Shown here one piece after another: positions 17,637-25,637 of a stretch of DNA of 64,000 bases. Location: NCBI RefSeq assembly GCF_017876405.1, contig NZ_JAGINW010000001.1, forward strand, positions 5,779,203 to 5,843,202, read 5' to 3'. The position numbers and the translations under genes are program-made. The notes beneath the pieces were generated by a model that had not been told where the DNA came from, made no database searches, and saw only the letters and a program-made list of their open reading frames with translations. This DNA comes from Kibdelosporangium banguiense. Its GTDB lineage: Bacteria > Actinomycetota > Actinomycetes > Mycobacteriales > Pseudonocardiaceae. Every line of letters begins with the position of its first letter. Position 1 is the first letter of the stretch.

Positions 17637-18088
17637 GATTCGGCCGCCCAACGCACGGCTTTCACGATGTTCTCGTACCCCGTGCAACGGCAGAGCTGCC
17701 CGGCCAACGCCTCCCGGATGTCCTGCTCGGACGGGTCGGGATTGGTGTCCAGCAGCCAGCGCGCGGTCATCATCATCCCGGATGTGCAGAACCCGCACTG
17801 CAATCCGTGACACTCGATGAAGCCACGCTGAACCGGATCGAGTTCGGCGCCCCAGGAAAGCCCTTCGACTGTCCGGATGTCCTGGCCATCGGCCATCACC
17901 GCGAGTACCGTGCACGACTTCACCGGCACGCCGTCGAGATGGACCACGCAGACGCCGCAGTTCGAAGTGTCACAACCCCAATGGGTGCCGGTCAATTCCA
18001 GGTGATCACGCAGGAAATGCACGAGCAGCAGCCGGGGCTCGACCTCACGTACGTACTCCCGGCCGTTCACGGTCACCGTGATCTGCAT
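17633..18088 (-). CDS. CoxS-like [2Fe-2S] subunit (paralog set 1)
   Basis: A 151-residue iron-sulfur subunit of a molybdenum hydroxylase. The N-terminal plant-ferredoxin-type cluster uses GCDTSNCGVC and KSC; the C-terminal helical cluster uses CGFCTSG and CRCTGY, giving all eight cysteines. It carries electrons from the Mo site to FAD in the M subunit. Its ATG lies 1 bp after the CoxM-like stop, and its stop overlaps the CoxL-like GTG. Confidence 0.93.
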   Translation of the reverse strand: MQITVTVNGREYVREVEPRLLLVHFLRDHLELTGTHWGCDTSNCGVCVVHLDGVPVKSCTVLAVMADGQDIRTVEGLSWGAELDPVQRGFIECHGLQCGFCTSGMMMTARWLLDTNPDPSEQDIREALAGQLCRCTGYENIVKAVRWAAES

Positions 18089-18089
18089 G

Positions 18090-18947
18090 TCACGCCGCCC
18101 GACTTGCGGCCAGCCGCAGCGCTCGAGTGGTCAGTTCGCCGGCGAGGTGCCGTTTGTACACGACAGGCCCGCGTTGGTCGGCTGACGGATTGCAGTGCTC
18201 GGCAGCAATCTTCCCGGCCTCTGCGAACCTCTCCTCAGTCGCCGGTCCGCCACACAGGAAGTCCTCTGCCTCGGCAGCCACGAATCGGGTGGCACCCAAA
18301 GCGGCCAGACCGATTCCGGCATCGGTGACGATCCCGTCAGCCGAGATCGTGAGCACGGCACAAGCAGCGCCGACGGCCCAGTCACCGGCCCGGCGTTCCA
18401 CTTTGACGTAAGCGCTGGCTTTCCCGACAGGAGCCTGGATCTCGGTCAGTAATTCACCGTGGTCCAAAGCAGTCTCGTACGGCCCGGTGAAGAAATCACG
18501 GGCGGGGATCGTTCGTTTGCCGGCCGGGCCGACCGCGATCAATGACGCCCGGAGCGCGGCGAATGCGGCCGAAAGGTCCTCTGACGGGTCGGCCTGACAG
18601 AGTGAACCGCCCACAGTGCCACGATTGCGGACAATCGGATCGGCGATCACCCGTTCGGCGTCGTGCAGGATCGGCAGATGTGTGCCTGCCAAGGAGGATG
18701 ACAACAGGGCGGCGTGCCGGACAAGCGCACCGATACGGAGCCTGGAATCCACAAGCCGGATGTCGGCCAGGTCAAGGCCGTTGATGTCGATCAGTGCCTC
18801 GGGATGGGCCAGGCGCAGTTTCATCATCGGCAGCAGGCTGTGCCCGCCGGCGACCACCATCGACTCGGTTCCATACTGAGCCAGCAGCGTCAGCGCGTGC
18901 TCCACGCTGGCTGCTTTCTGGTACTGAAACGGTGCCGGCACTTGCAT
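18090..18947 (-). CDS. CoxM-like FAD subunit (paralog set 1)
   Basis: A 285-residue FAD-binding subunit. The two flavin motifs are AGGHSLLPMMKLR (about residue 32) and TVGGSLCQADP (about residue 110), followed by the CO dehydrogenase flavoprotein C-terminal domain. ATG at 18947 has GGGAGGA at 6-bp spacing; longer upstream reading lacks an SD and would cross the operator. First gene of the minus-strand M-S-L-XdhC operon and divergent from the second LysR regulator. The complex would pass electrons to quinone at the membrane by analogy with CODH. Confidence 0.92.
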   Translation of the reverse strand: MQVPAPFQYQKAASVEHALTLLAQYGTESMVVAGGHSLLPMMKLRLAHPEALIDINGLDLADIRLVDSRLRIGALVRHAALLSSSLAGTHLPILHDAERVIADPIVRNRGTVGGSLCQADPSEDLSAAFAALRASLIAVGPAGKRTIPARDFFTGPYETALDHGELLTEIQAPVGKASAYVKVERRAGDWAVGAACAVLTISADGIVTDAGIGLAALGATRFVAAEAEDFLCGGPATEERFAEAGKIAAEHCNPSADQRGPVVYKRHLAGELTTRALRLAASRAA

Positions 18948-18995
18948 AGGTCCTCCCAAGGTGCGATCTGGCGCGCGGGTGGAGCAATGTGGCGA

Positions 18996-19009
18996 TAAGT
19001 ATTCGCTTA
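18996..19009. promoter_or_regulatory. Cox operator 2: TAAG-N6-CTTA
   Basis: TAAGTATTCGCTTA, between the CoxM-like gene (start 18947) and the divergent LysR gene (start 19051). The central six bases share ATTC with operator 1. GC arms GGCGCGC (18970-18976) and GCGCGCC (19013-19019) form an outer dyad. Confidence 0.65.
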
Positions 19010-19050
19010 AGAGCGCGCCACCACGAGGCATTCAGGGCGAGAATGTTCGT

Positions 19051-19986
19051 ATGACGCTCACCCAGTTGAGTGCGTTTGTGCTGGTGGCCCGGCTTGGCTC
19101 GGTCAAAGCCGCAGCGTGCGCGCTTGGCGTGAGTGAACCGGCGGTGTCGCAGGCGCTCGGTGCGTTGCGGCATCAGTTCGGTGATTCCTTGGTGGAGCGT
19201 GCCGGCCCGACGATGCGGCTGACCACTGCGGGCAGCCGTCTGCTGCCTGTCGCGTCCCAGATGGTCGCGCTCGGTGCGGACGCCGAGCAGGCGGTCCGGA
19301 CCGGCAAAGGCATTCCGGACCAGTTGCGCGTGGTCGCGTCCAGCACGCTGCTGGAGTTCGTGGCGACGCCGTTGGTCACCGCGTTCAGCGAACGACCTGG
19401 TCGCAGGATCGATGCCTCGGCGGGCGGCGCGGCCACCGGGGAGATGCCGGTCCTGCTGGCCAACAGGTTCGCGGATGTCGCGCTGGGACCGGGGTTCGGG
19501 CCCAGTGAGGACACCGTGAGCGAACCGGTCTTCCGGACCAGGCTTGTCGTGGTCACCGGTTCGAGGCCGCCGGGCGGCCCGGCCCGCTGGATCTGGCTGG
19601 CTGATTCGTCGGCCACCGATCCAGCCGGTGACATCGGGAAACTGCTGCGCCGGCTGCGTGTCCCGGACGAACGCATCCGGGTGTTCCCCAGCCAGACCGC
19701 AGCCTGGGCGGCAGCGGCCGACGGTCAGGGCGTCGCGATTGCCCCGGCCCACCTGATCACCGCACGCCTACGCCGCGGTGAGCTGCAGGTAGTGAACACA
19801 TCGGTCACACCGGCCGAATCCGTTTGGTACCTGACGACATTGACACCGGAGCGGAGATCGATCGCCGCGGAGACCTTCAGGCACTTCCTGTCCACAGCGA
19901 CTGCACTGCGCGTGATGCGTGAGCCCGGCGCAGGGGTGCTGCCATCGAGGTTCAAGCCGCCCGTCTACGTCACATTGTGGAGCTGA
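19051..19986 (+). CDS. LysR-family regulator next to CO dehydrogenase genes (copy 2)
   Basis: A 311-residue LysR regulator, paralog of the one at 13600: same MTLTQL start, same helix-turn-helix (VSEPAVSQALGALRHQF), same FPSQTAAWAAAADG stretch and the same C-terminus. The effector domain spans about 90-300. It is divergent from the CoxM-like operon and reads toward the coxMSLG operon 100 bp downstream. It probably binds TAAG-N6-CTTA sites on both sides of itself (inference from position). Confidence 0.9.
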   Translation: MTLTQLSAFVLVARLGSVKAAACALGVSEPAVSQALGALRHQFGDSLVERAGPTMRLTTAGSRLLPVASQMVALGADAEQAVRTGKGIPDQLRVVASSTLLEFVATPLVTAFSERPGRRIDASAGGAATGEMPVLLANRFADVALGPGFGPSEDTVSEPVFRTRLVVVTGSRPPGGPARWIWLADSSATDPAGDIGKLLRRLRVPDERIRVFPSQTAAWAAAADGQGVAIAPAHLITARLRRGELQVVNTSVTPAESVWYLTTLTPERRSIAAETFRHFLSTATALRVMREPGAGVLPSRFKPPVYVTLWS

Positions 19987-19996
19987 GCTCCGGCAA

Positions 19997-20010
19997 TAAG
20001 CAAAGGCTTA
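19997..20010. promoter_or_regulatory. Cox operator 3: TAAG-N6-CTTA
   Basis: TAAGCAAAGGCTTA, 11 bp after the LysR stop and about 80 bp before the small leader gene of coxMSLG. It is the third copy of the dyad, and each copy lies in a different cox control region. Confidence 0.65.
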
Positions 20011-20088
20011 GCCGCGGATTGCCTCTCCGTCACGGCCTGACGACCATGGGTTTGTCAGCCCGGAGGTCCCTGCGAGGAGGCGCCTTCA

Positions 20089-20283
20089 ATGGCGAACGAG
20101 TCGGCCGGCAATCCGCGCCTGTACGAGATGATCGAGAACCCGCCCGAGGCGTTCCCGGCGGTGGTCCGATGGCTCAAGGTAGCGAGCCGGCCCGTCGCTG
20201 GGCCGTGGCCGCCGCACCAGGAGCCGCGGCCCGACCCCTCCGACGAGTCGCTGCCGGTCGCCGTGCCCGACGAGGAGGGGTGA
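20089..20283 (+). CDS. Small protein leading the coxMSLG operon
   Basis: A 64-residue protein starting MANESAGNPRLYEMIENPP, with GAGGAGG about 9 bp upstream of the ATG. Its TGA overlaps the coxM ATG (TGATG), so it is translated as the first gene of the operon. It is proline-rich and acidic at the C-terminus (PRPDPSDESLP and following), with no membrane segment or cysteine. I do not recognise the family. It could be an assembly or regulatory factor of CODH, or mainly a coupling leader. Confidence 0.7.
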   Translation: MANESAGNPRLYEMIENPPEAFPAVVRWLKVASRPVAGPWPPHQEPRPDPSDESLPVAVPDEEG

Positions 20284-21149
20284 TGTACCCGTCCCAGTTC
20301 CGGTACGAGGCGCCTCGGTCGCTCGACGAGGCGCTCGAGCTGATGCGAAGTTACGGTGACGAGGCGAAAGTGCTTGCCGGTGGCCAGAGTCTGGTGCCGA
20401 TGATCAAGCTGCGGTTCGCCGCGCCCGAAGTGCTCGTGGACATCAACGGTGTGCCCGGGCTGGACTACCACGACGTGGACGCCGACGGTGTCCTGCGCGT
20501 TGGGGCCCTCTGCCGGCACGCCGACCTGGAGTTCTCCGCGGAGTTGAGAGATCGGCAGCCCACCATGGCCGCGGCCGCCCCGTTGATCGCCGATCCGCTC
20601 GTGCGCAACCGGGGCACCCTCGTGGGATCGGTCTGCCATGCGGATCCGCAAGGCGACTGGGCCTCGGTCATGCTTGCCCTCAACGCGGAGATACTTGTGG
20701 CCAGCGCGGCAGGTCGGCGTGCCATCCCGATGGCCGAGTTCGTTCTCGGTCCATTCCAGACAGCGCTGGAACCTGGTGAGATCGCTGTCGAGGCACGTGT
20801 TCCGGCGGCGGCCGGGACACGCGTCGGCAGATATCTCAAGCTGGAAAGACGCGTGGGCGACTTCGCCACAGTGGGGGTCGCGGTCGCGCTGGAGATCAAC
20901 GGCGGCAAGGTGGCCGGCGCCGGGATCGCGTTGACCGGTGTGGGGCCGAACAACATCAAGGCCGTCGAAGCCGAACGTGTTCTGGCCGGAACCACACTGG
21001 AGCCGGACGTGGTCGCGGAGGCGGCACGGCTGGCGGCGCAAGCGGCCGAGCCCAGGACTGATCATCGTGGCAGCGCGGCCTACAAACGCCAGGTGGTCAA
21101 GGCTTTTGTCACGCGTGGGCTGTCGTCAAGCCTGGTTGAGGCGGCGTGA
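20283..21149 (+). CDS. coxM: Carbon monoxide dehydrogenase medium (FAD) subunit
   Basis: A 288-residue FAD subunit of aerobic CO dehydrogenase. Flavin motifs are AGGQSLVPMIKLRFA (about residues 32-46) and TLVGSVCHADPQGDW (about 111-125), then the C-terminal CODH flavoprotein domain (GRYLKLERRVGDFA). It accepts electrons from CoxS and passes them to the quinone pool. The operon continues with coxS 1 bp after the stop. Its ATG overlaps the stop of the leader gene. Confidence 0.95.
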   Translation: MYPSQFRYEAPRSLDEALELMRSYGDEAKVLAGGQSLVPMIKLRFAAPEVLVDINGVPGLDYHDVDADGVLRVGALCRHADLEFSAELRDRQPTMAAAAPLIADPLVRNRGTLVGSVCHADPQGDWASVMLALNAEILVASAAGRRAIPMAEFVLGPFQTALEPGEIAVEARVPAAAGTRVGRYLKLERRVGDFATVGVAVALEINGGKVAGAGIALTGVGPNNIKAVEAERVLAGTTLEPDVVAEAARLAAQAAEPRTDHRGSAAYKRQVVKAFVTRGLSSSLVEAA

Positions 21150-21150
21150 G

Positions 21151-21666
21151 ATGACTGGATATCTGCGGGAGATCCGTCCGGAGACGATCACCGAACGGCG
21201 TGTGACGATCACTGTCAACGGCGAGCAGCGGACTGTGGAGATCGAACCGCGCGTCCTGCTGGCTCATCTTTTGCGGGCCGGGCTCGGCTTGACTGGTACC
21301 CACATCGGCTGTGACACAACCAATTGTGGCGCGTGCACTGTGCTCGTGGACAAGAAGCCGATCAAGTCGTGCACGATGCTCGCCGTCCAGGCCGACGGGC
21401 ACGAAGTGACCACAGTGGAGGGTATGGCTTCGGCAAGTGAGCTGCATCCCGTGCAGGAGGGGTTCCGTCAGGAACACGGCCTCCAATGTGGATTCTGCAC
21501 GCCCGGGATGATGCTGTCCGCGATGGCTTTGCTCGAGCGCAATCCGGACCCGACCGAGGAAGAGGTCCGCTGGGCGTTGTCGGGCAATCTCTGCCGTTGC
21601 ACCGGCTATCAGAACATCGTGAAGGCCGTCCTGTGGGCGGCGGACAAGATGCGGGGCACGTCATGA
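21151..21666 (+). CDS. coxS: Carbon monoxide dehydrogenase small [2Fe-2S] subunit
   Basis: A 171-residue iron-sulfur subunit. Cluster ligands: GCDTTNCGACTVLVDKKPIKSC and CGFCTPG with CRCTGY. It has about 15 extra N-terminal residues compared with the paralog at 17633. It relays electrons between the Mo-Cu site and FAD. Its stop overlaps the coxL ATG (ATGA). Confidence 0.95.
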   Translation: MTGYLREIRPETITERRVTITVNGEQRTVEIEPRVLLAHLLRAGLGLTGTHIGCDTTNCGACTVLVDKKPIKSCTMLAVQADGHEVTTVEGMASASELHPVQEGFRQEHGLQCGFCTPGMMLSAMALLERNPDPTEEEVRWALSGNLCRCTGYQNIVKAVLWAADKMRGTS

Positions 21667-24041
21667 CCATTGACGAGGTCAAGATCGGCGGTCTCGGTGC
21701 GAGTCGCAAGCGGGTCGAGGACGACCGGTTCATCCGTGGCCGCGGCAACTATACCGATGACATCGTCCTGCCCGGCATGCTGTACATGGAGATCCTGCGC
21801 AGCCCGGTGGCGCACGCGCGGATCAAGTCCATCGACGCCTCCAAAGCCTGGCAGATCCCGGGTGTACGGATGGTGCTGACCGGAGAGATGGCCGCGCAAC
21901 GCAATCTGGCGTGGATGCCGACACTGTCCTATGACACCCAGGCGGTCCTGGCCACCGACAAAGTCCGGTTCCAGGGGCAGGAAGTGGCCTGCGTGGTCGC
22001 CGACAACCCGTACATCGCCAAGGACGGTTGTGAGGCGATCGTCGTCGAGTACGAGCAATTGCCGGCGATCGTGAGTCCGAAGCAAGCGCTTGCTGAAGAT
22101 GCTCCGATCATCCGGGACGACAAGGAAGGCCAGACCGGCAACGTCTGCTACCAGTGGGAGGTCGGTGACAAGGAGGCCACCGACCGGGCGTTCGCCCAGG
22201 CCGACGTGGTGTCCCGGATGAAGCTGCACTACCCGAGGTCGCACCCGTCGCCGATCGAATGCTGTGGATCCGTCGCGGACTACAACCCGGCCACCGGCAA
22301 GCTGACCGTGTACATGACCACTCAGGCCCCGCACATCATCCGGGCGGCGGTCGCGCTGGTGGCCGAACTGCCCGAGCACATGATCCGGATTGTCTCGCCG
22401 GACATCGGCGGCGGATTCGGCAACAAGGTCCCGGTGTATCCGGGGTACGTCTGCTCGATCCTGTGCTCGATCCTGCTGGGCAAACCGGTCAAATGGTCCG
22501 AGGACAAGACGGGCAATCTGATCTCGACCGGGTTCGCCAGGGATATGTACTTCGACGGTGAACTGGCATTGCGCCGGGACGGCAAGATCCTGGGCGTCCG
22601 GTTCCACGCGGACACCGATCAGGGCGCGTTCTTCTCCGACGCCCAGCCGAGCAAGTTCAAGATCGGGCTCGTGCACTCGGCGTTCGCGTGCTACGACGTC
22701 CCGGTCGGACACATCACGGCGCGCGGCGCGTACACCAACAAAGCGCCTGGTGGCGTGGCCTATCGGTGTTCGTTCCGGGTCACCGAGGCGATGTTCTTCC
22801 AGGAACGGCTGATGGCCGCCGCAGCGATCGACCTGGGGATGGATCCGGTCGAGTTCCGGCGGATGAACCTGGTCCGGGACGATCAGTTCCCGTATCGCAC
22901 GCCGTTCGGCTTCCTGACCGACTCGGGGCAATACCACAAATGCCTCGACCTCGGCCTCAGTGCAATCGGGTACGAGGCGTTCCTGCAGGACAAGGCGGCA
23001 GCGCGGCTGCGTGGCCGGCGGCTGGGGATCGGGATCTCGACGATGACCGAGCCGCTGGGTGCGGGCAACAGCCGTGAATACGACATTCTCGGCATCAAGA
23101 TGTTCGACTCGGCCGAGCTGCGGGTGCACCCCACCGGCAAGGCGATCTTGCGTACCGGTGCGAAAACCCAAGGTCAGGGCCATGAGACGACGTGGGCGCA
23201 GATCGTCGCGCACGAGCTGGGCATCCCCGCCGATGACGTGACCGTCGAGGAAGGTGACACCGACACGGCGCCGTTCGGTATGGGAACCTATGCCTCCCGG
23301 AGCACGCCGGTCGCCGGGGCCGCGGTCGCGATGGTGGCACGCAAGATCCGGGCGAAGGCACGGAAACTCGCCGCGCACCTGCTTGAGGTGTCCGAAGAGG
23401 ACATCGAGTGGGAGCTGGGCCGGTTCACAGTTCGCGGCGCGCCTGGGCGGGGCGTGAGCATCCAGGAATGCGCGATGGCCGCATACGGAAACATGCCCGA
23501 CGGCATGGAACCAGGCCTGGAGAACAACGCGTACTACGACCCGCCGAACCTGACCTGGCCGTTCGCCTGCTACATCGTGACAGTCGAGGTCGACCCCGAG
23601 ACCGGCGTCTGGGACGTGCTGCGGACTGTGGCCGTGGACGACTGCGGGGTTCGGATCAATCCCATGATTGTCGAAGGGCAGATCATGGGCGGGCTCACCG
23701 AGGCCTACGCGATGTCCAACATGCAATTCATCACCTTCGACTCGCAAGGCAACTGCGTCGGCTCGAACTACATGGACTACCTGTTGCCGACAGCTTGGGA
23801 GACACCGGGTTTCGAGCTGCACGAGGTCGTCACGCCGTGTCCGCACCACCCGATCGGTGCCAAAGGCGTCGGGGAGTGCGCGGCTGTCGGCGGGCCGGCC
23901 GCGTTTGTCAACGCGGTGATGGACGCGTTGTCGGACACCGGGGTTCGCAACATCGACATGCCGCTGCTGCCCGATCGGGTCTGGGAGGCCATCACGACAG
24001 GGCAGGACGTCTCCGGTGCGCCTCCGGTCAGGGGTAGCTGA
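21663..24041 (+). CDS. coxL: Form I carbon monoxide dehydrogenase large subunit
   Basis: A 792-residue molybdopterin subunit that oxidises CO + H2O to CO2 with release of two electrons. The loop VAYRCSFR is the signature of form I CODH; Cys369 is the expected copper-thiolate ligand. Other motifs are PDIGGGFGNKVPVYPGY, TQGQGHETTWAQIVAHELG and GAKGVGEC with the catalytic Glu. Length matches form I CoxL (about 800). The ATG overlaps the coxS stop, and the TGA overlaps the coxG ATG. With coxM, coxS, coxD, coxE and XdhC it gives a full gene set for aerobic, possibly atmospheric, CO use. Confidence 0.96.
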   Translation: MTIDEVKIGGLGASRKRVEDDRFIRGRGNYTDDIVLPGMLYMEILRSPVAHARIKSIDASKAWQIPGVRMVLTGEMAAQRNLAWMPTLSYDTQAVLATDKVRFQGQEVACVVADNPYIAKDGCEAIVVEYEQLPAIVSPKQALAEDAPIIRDDKEGQTGNVCYQWEVGDKEATDRAFAQADVVSRMKLHYPRSHPSPIECCGSVADYNPATGKLTVYMTTQAPHIIRAAVALVAELPEHMIRIVSPDIGGGFGNKVPVYPGYVCSILCSILLGKPVKWSEDKTGNLISTGFARDMYFDGELALRRDGKILGVRFHADTDQGAFFSDAQPSKFKIGLVHSAFACYDVPVGHITARGAYTNKAPGGVAYRCSFRVTEAMFFQERLMAAAAIDLGMDPVEFRRMNLVRDDQFPYRTPFGFLTDSGQYHKCLDLGLSAIGYEAFLQDKAAARLRGRRLGIGISTMTEPLGAGNSREYDILGIKMFDSAELRVHPTGKAILRTGAKTQGQGHETTWAQIVAHELGIPADDVTVEEGDTDTAPFGMGTYASRSTPVAGAAVAMVARKIRAKARKLAAHLLEVSEEDIEWELGRFTVRGAPGRGVSIQECAMAAYGNMPDGMEPGLENNAYYDPPNLTWPFACYIVTVEVDPETGVWDVLRTVAVDDCGVRINPMIVEGQIMGGLTEAYAMSNMQFITFDSQGNCVGSNYMDYLLPTAWETPGFELHEVVTPCPHHPIGAKGVGECAAVGGPAAFVNAVMDALSDTGVRNIDMPLLPDRVWEAITTGQDVSGAPPVRGS

Positions 24042-24607
24042 TGCGTATCGACAACGAGTTCGAGGTTGCCGCGCCGGTCGACCAGGTGTGGATGTACCTG
24101 CTGGACGTGCCGCGGATGGCGCCGTGCCTGCCTGGCGCCGAGCTCACCGAGGTCGTGGACGACAACACCTACAAGGGCCGCGTCATCACCAAGCTCGGGC
24201 CGGTGTCCATGCAGTTCGCCGGGACCGCGCACATCGTGTCGAAGGACGAAGCCGCGCGCAAAGTCGTGTTGAACGCGGAAGGTGCTGAGGAGAAAGGCAA
24301 GGGCCAAGCCAGCTTGGCTGTCACGGCGACCCTGGTTCGCGTCGGCAAGGGCACGAAAGTGCTCGTGTCACAGGATGTCGAGATCGCCGGGGCGGCTGCT
24401 CAGTTCGGCCGTGGCATGGTCGCCGACGTCGCCGCGGTGTTGATGAAGACGTTTGCCGAGAACGTGGCCGAGGACATTCCCCGGTGGCAACGCGGTGAGC
24501 AACGGATTGCACCGACCGCACCGGCGAAGGGCTTCAGCATCTGGTGGCAGGCGACTGCCGCCGCATTGCAGCGCTTCTTCGTCCGGATGTTCGGGAGGTC
24601 GCGATGA
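24041..24607 (+). CDS. coxG: CoxG, SRPBCC-fold CODH membrane partner
   Basis: A 188-residue SRPBCC-fold protein, the CO dehydrogenase subunit G family: MRIDNEFEVAAPVDQVWMYLLD, PGAELTEVVDDNTYKGR and FGRGMVADVAAVLMKTFAEN. The C-terminus (about 160-188, IWWQATAAALQRFFVRMFGR) is amphipathic and basic, suited to membrane contact. CoxG is known to attach CODH to the membrane and has been linked to quinone delivery. Start-stop overlaps on both sides (TGATG with coxL, ATGA with the next gene) place it inside the operon. Confidence 0.93.
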   Translation: MRIDNEFEVAAPVDQVWMYLLDVPRMAPCLPGAELTEVVDDNTYKGRVITKLGPVSMQFAGTAHIVSKDEAARKVVLNAEGAEEKGKGQASLAVTATLVRVGKGTKVLVSQDVEIAGAAAQFGRGMVADVAAVLMKTFAENVAEDIPRWQRGEQRIAPTAPAKGFSIWWQATAAALQRFFVRMFGRSR

Positions 24608-24861
24608 CCTTGTGGTGGATCGGTGCGATTGCTCTGATCGTGATCGTGCTGCCGGTGGTGCTGGTGCTGATCAATCGAATTCTTGCCGCCCTGGAACGGA
24701 TTCGGTCGGCCGCCGACTCGATTCTGGCTGACGGGGCCGCTCTGGACGCTGCTTTGGAACCCGTGCCGGGATTGCTCGCCGAGACGGACAAGACCATCAA
24801 GGAAGTTCAGGTCGGTGCGGTTCGGTACGCGGGCAGCGTGCAGAAACTGCTGGACGGCTGA
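24604..24861 (+). CDS. Small single-pass membrane protein 1 of cox operon
   Basis: An 85-residue protein. Residues about 4-25 are a strong membrane helix (WWIGAIALIVIVLPVVLVLI); the rest is a probable amphipathic or coiled-coil helix (ILAALERIRSAADSIL, then LLAETDKTIKEVQ). The ATG overlaps the coxG stop (ATGA), so it is translationally coupled to coxG. Family not recognised; the layout is like short DUF948-type scaffold proteins. It is the first of five similar small proteins; a membrane anchor or scaffold for CODH is a reasonable guess. Confidence 0.8.
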   Translation: MTLWWIGAIALIVIVLPVVLVLINRILAALERIRSAADSILADGAALDAALEPVPGLLAETDKTIKEVQVGAVRYAGSVQKLLDG

Positions 24862-24872
24862 AGGAGGACGTT

Positions 24873-25100
24873 ATGCCAGTCGTCGCGTGGGTCACGCTCG
24901 TGGGCGCCGCTCTGATCATTGCCGGGGCCGGGATCGGGCTGCTGCGGGTGATTCTGCATTTGCGGCACATACACCGGACTTTGGCGGCTGTGGTCGGCGG
25001 TGTTTCGTCGATCGCCGCACGGACAAGTACAGTTCCTGCTCGGCTCGGGTCGGTGAACGCGACATTGAAGCCGGTGCGGGACTGGACCGAGACGGTCTGA
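24873..25100 (+). CDS. Small single-pass membrane protein 2 of cox operon
   Basis: A 75-residue protein with an N-terminal membrane helix (about 5-28, VTLVGAALIIAGAGIGLLRV) and a helical tail (LRHIHRTLAAVVGGVSSIAA, then VNATLKPVRDW). AAGGAGG lies at good spacing before the ATG. The tail resembles those of the neighbouring small proteins (a basic juxtamembrane helix, then Ser/Thr-rich repeats and a Pro). Function unknown. Confidence 0.78.
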   Translation: MPVVAWVTLVGAALIIAGAGIGLLRVILHLRHIHRTLAAVVGGVSSIAARTSTVPARLGSVNATLKPVRDWTETV

Positions 25101-25111
25101 GGGGGTTTGTG

Positions 25112-25351
25112 GTGGCCGGCTGGAACCTTGGACTGATCATCGGGATCGTGGTCGTGCTCGTGGTGGTCGCGTTGGTGGTGCCGATCATCGTGCTGGCGTA
25201 CAAGATCGGCCGGCAGGCGCCGCGGATCAACGCTTCTTTGCAGGAGGCCCGTGTGAACACCGAGCCGCTTGCCGCGCTGGAGACCACAATGGACCACGCG
25301 TCGACGATTGTGGCCGGGCTGCGGCGCGGCCGGGAAAGGCTGGGAGGCTGA
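25112..25351 (+). CDS. Small single-pass membrane protein 3 of cox operon
   Basis: A 79-residue protein, start taken as GTG 25112 (GTG 25109 is also possible) after GAGGGGG. A membrane helix spans residues about 6-30 (LGLIIGIVVVLVVVALVVPI), followed by a basic segment and a helix (APRINASLQEARVNTEPLAA). It follows protein 2 by 11 bp and precedes protein 4 by 1 bp. Function unknown. Confidence 0.75.
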   Translation: MAGWNLGLIIGIVVVLVVVALVVPIIVLAYKIGRQAPRINASLQEARVNTEPLAALETTMDHASTIVAGLRRGRERLGG

Positions 25352-25352
25352 G

Positions 25353-25637
25353 ATGCCGGAAGCCGAGATGACCTATTGGACGGTGATTCTCGTCCTGGGT
25401 GCGGTGGTGATTGTCGCTGTGGTCGCGTTGCTGAGCCTGCTCGTGTATTTCGTGAAGATCATCGACCGGCGGGTGGCCGAGGTGCGAGACACGCTGGCTG
25501 AGGTCAGTACCAATACCGCCCGGGCGGCTTTGATTCCCGCTACTGCCGAGTCTGTGGACGCTGTGCTTGCTGAAGGATTGCGGCATCACTTGTTCCTCGG
25601 CCGGGTGGTCGCCTCGACCCGGGAGGGTGGATCGTGA
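25353..25637 (+). CDS. Small single-pass membrane protein 4 of cox operon
   Basis: A 94-residue protein with a membrane helix at about residues 8-34 (WTVILVLGAVVIVAVVALLS) and a helical tail (IDRRVAEVRDTLAEVSTNTA). GGGAGG precedes the ATG. The tail pattern of an Arg-rich helix followed by a Thr/Ala-rich stretch and Pro is shared with proteins 2 and 3. Its TGA overlaps the next GTG. Confidence 0.78.
   Translation: MPEAEMTYWTVILVLGAVVIVAVVALLSLLVYFVKIIDRRVAEVRDTLAEVSTNTARAALIPATAESVDAVLAEGLRHHLFLGRVVASTREGGS

Noticed and set aside
21609..23849. 746-codon open frame opposite coxL
   Set aside because: Antisense shadow of coxL; composition is Arg/His/Asp-rich with no family match.
15267..24041. 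Annotation of the two M-S-L sets as xanthine dehydrogenase
   Set aside because: Order M-S-L, AYxCSFR loops, CoxG, CoxD and CoxE nearby identify the CO dehydrogenase branch, not xanthine dehydrogenase.
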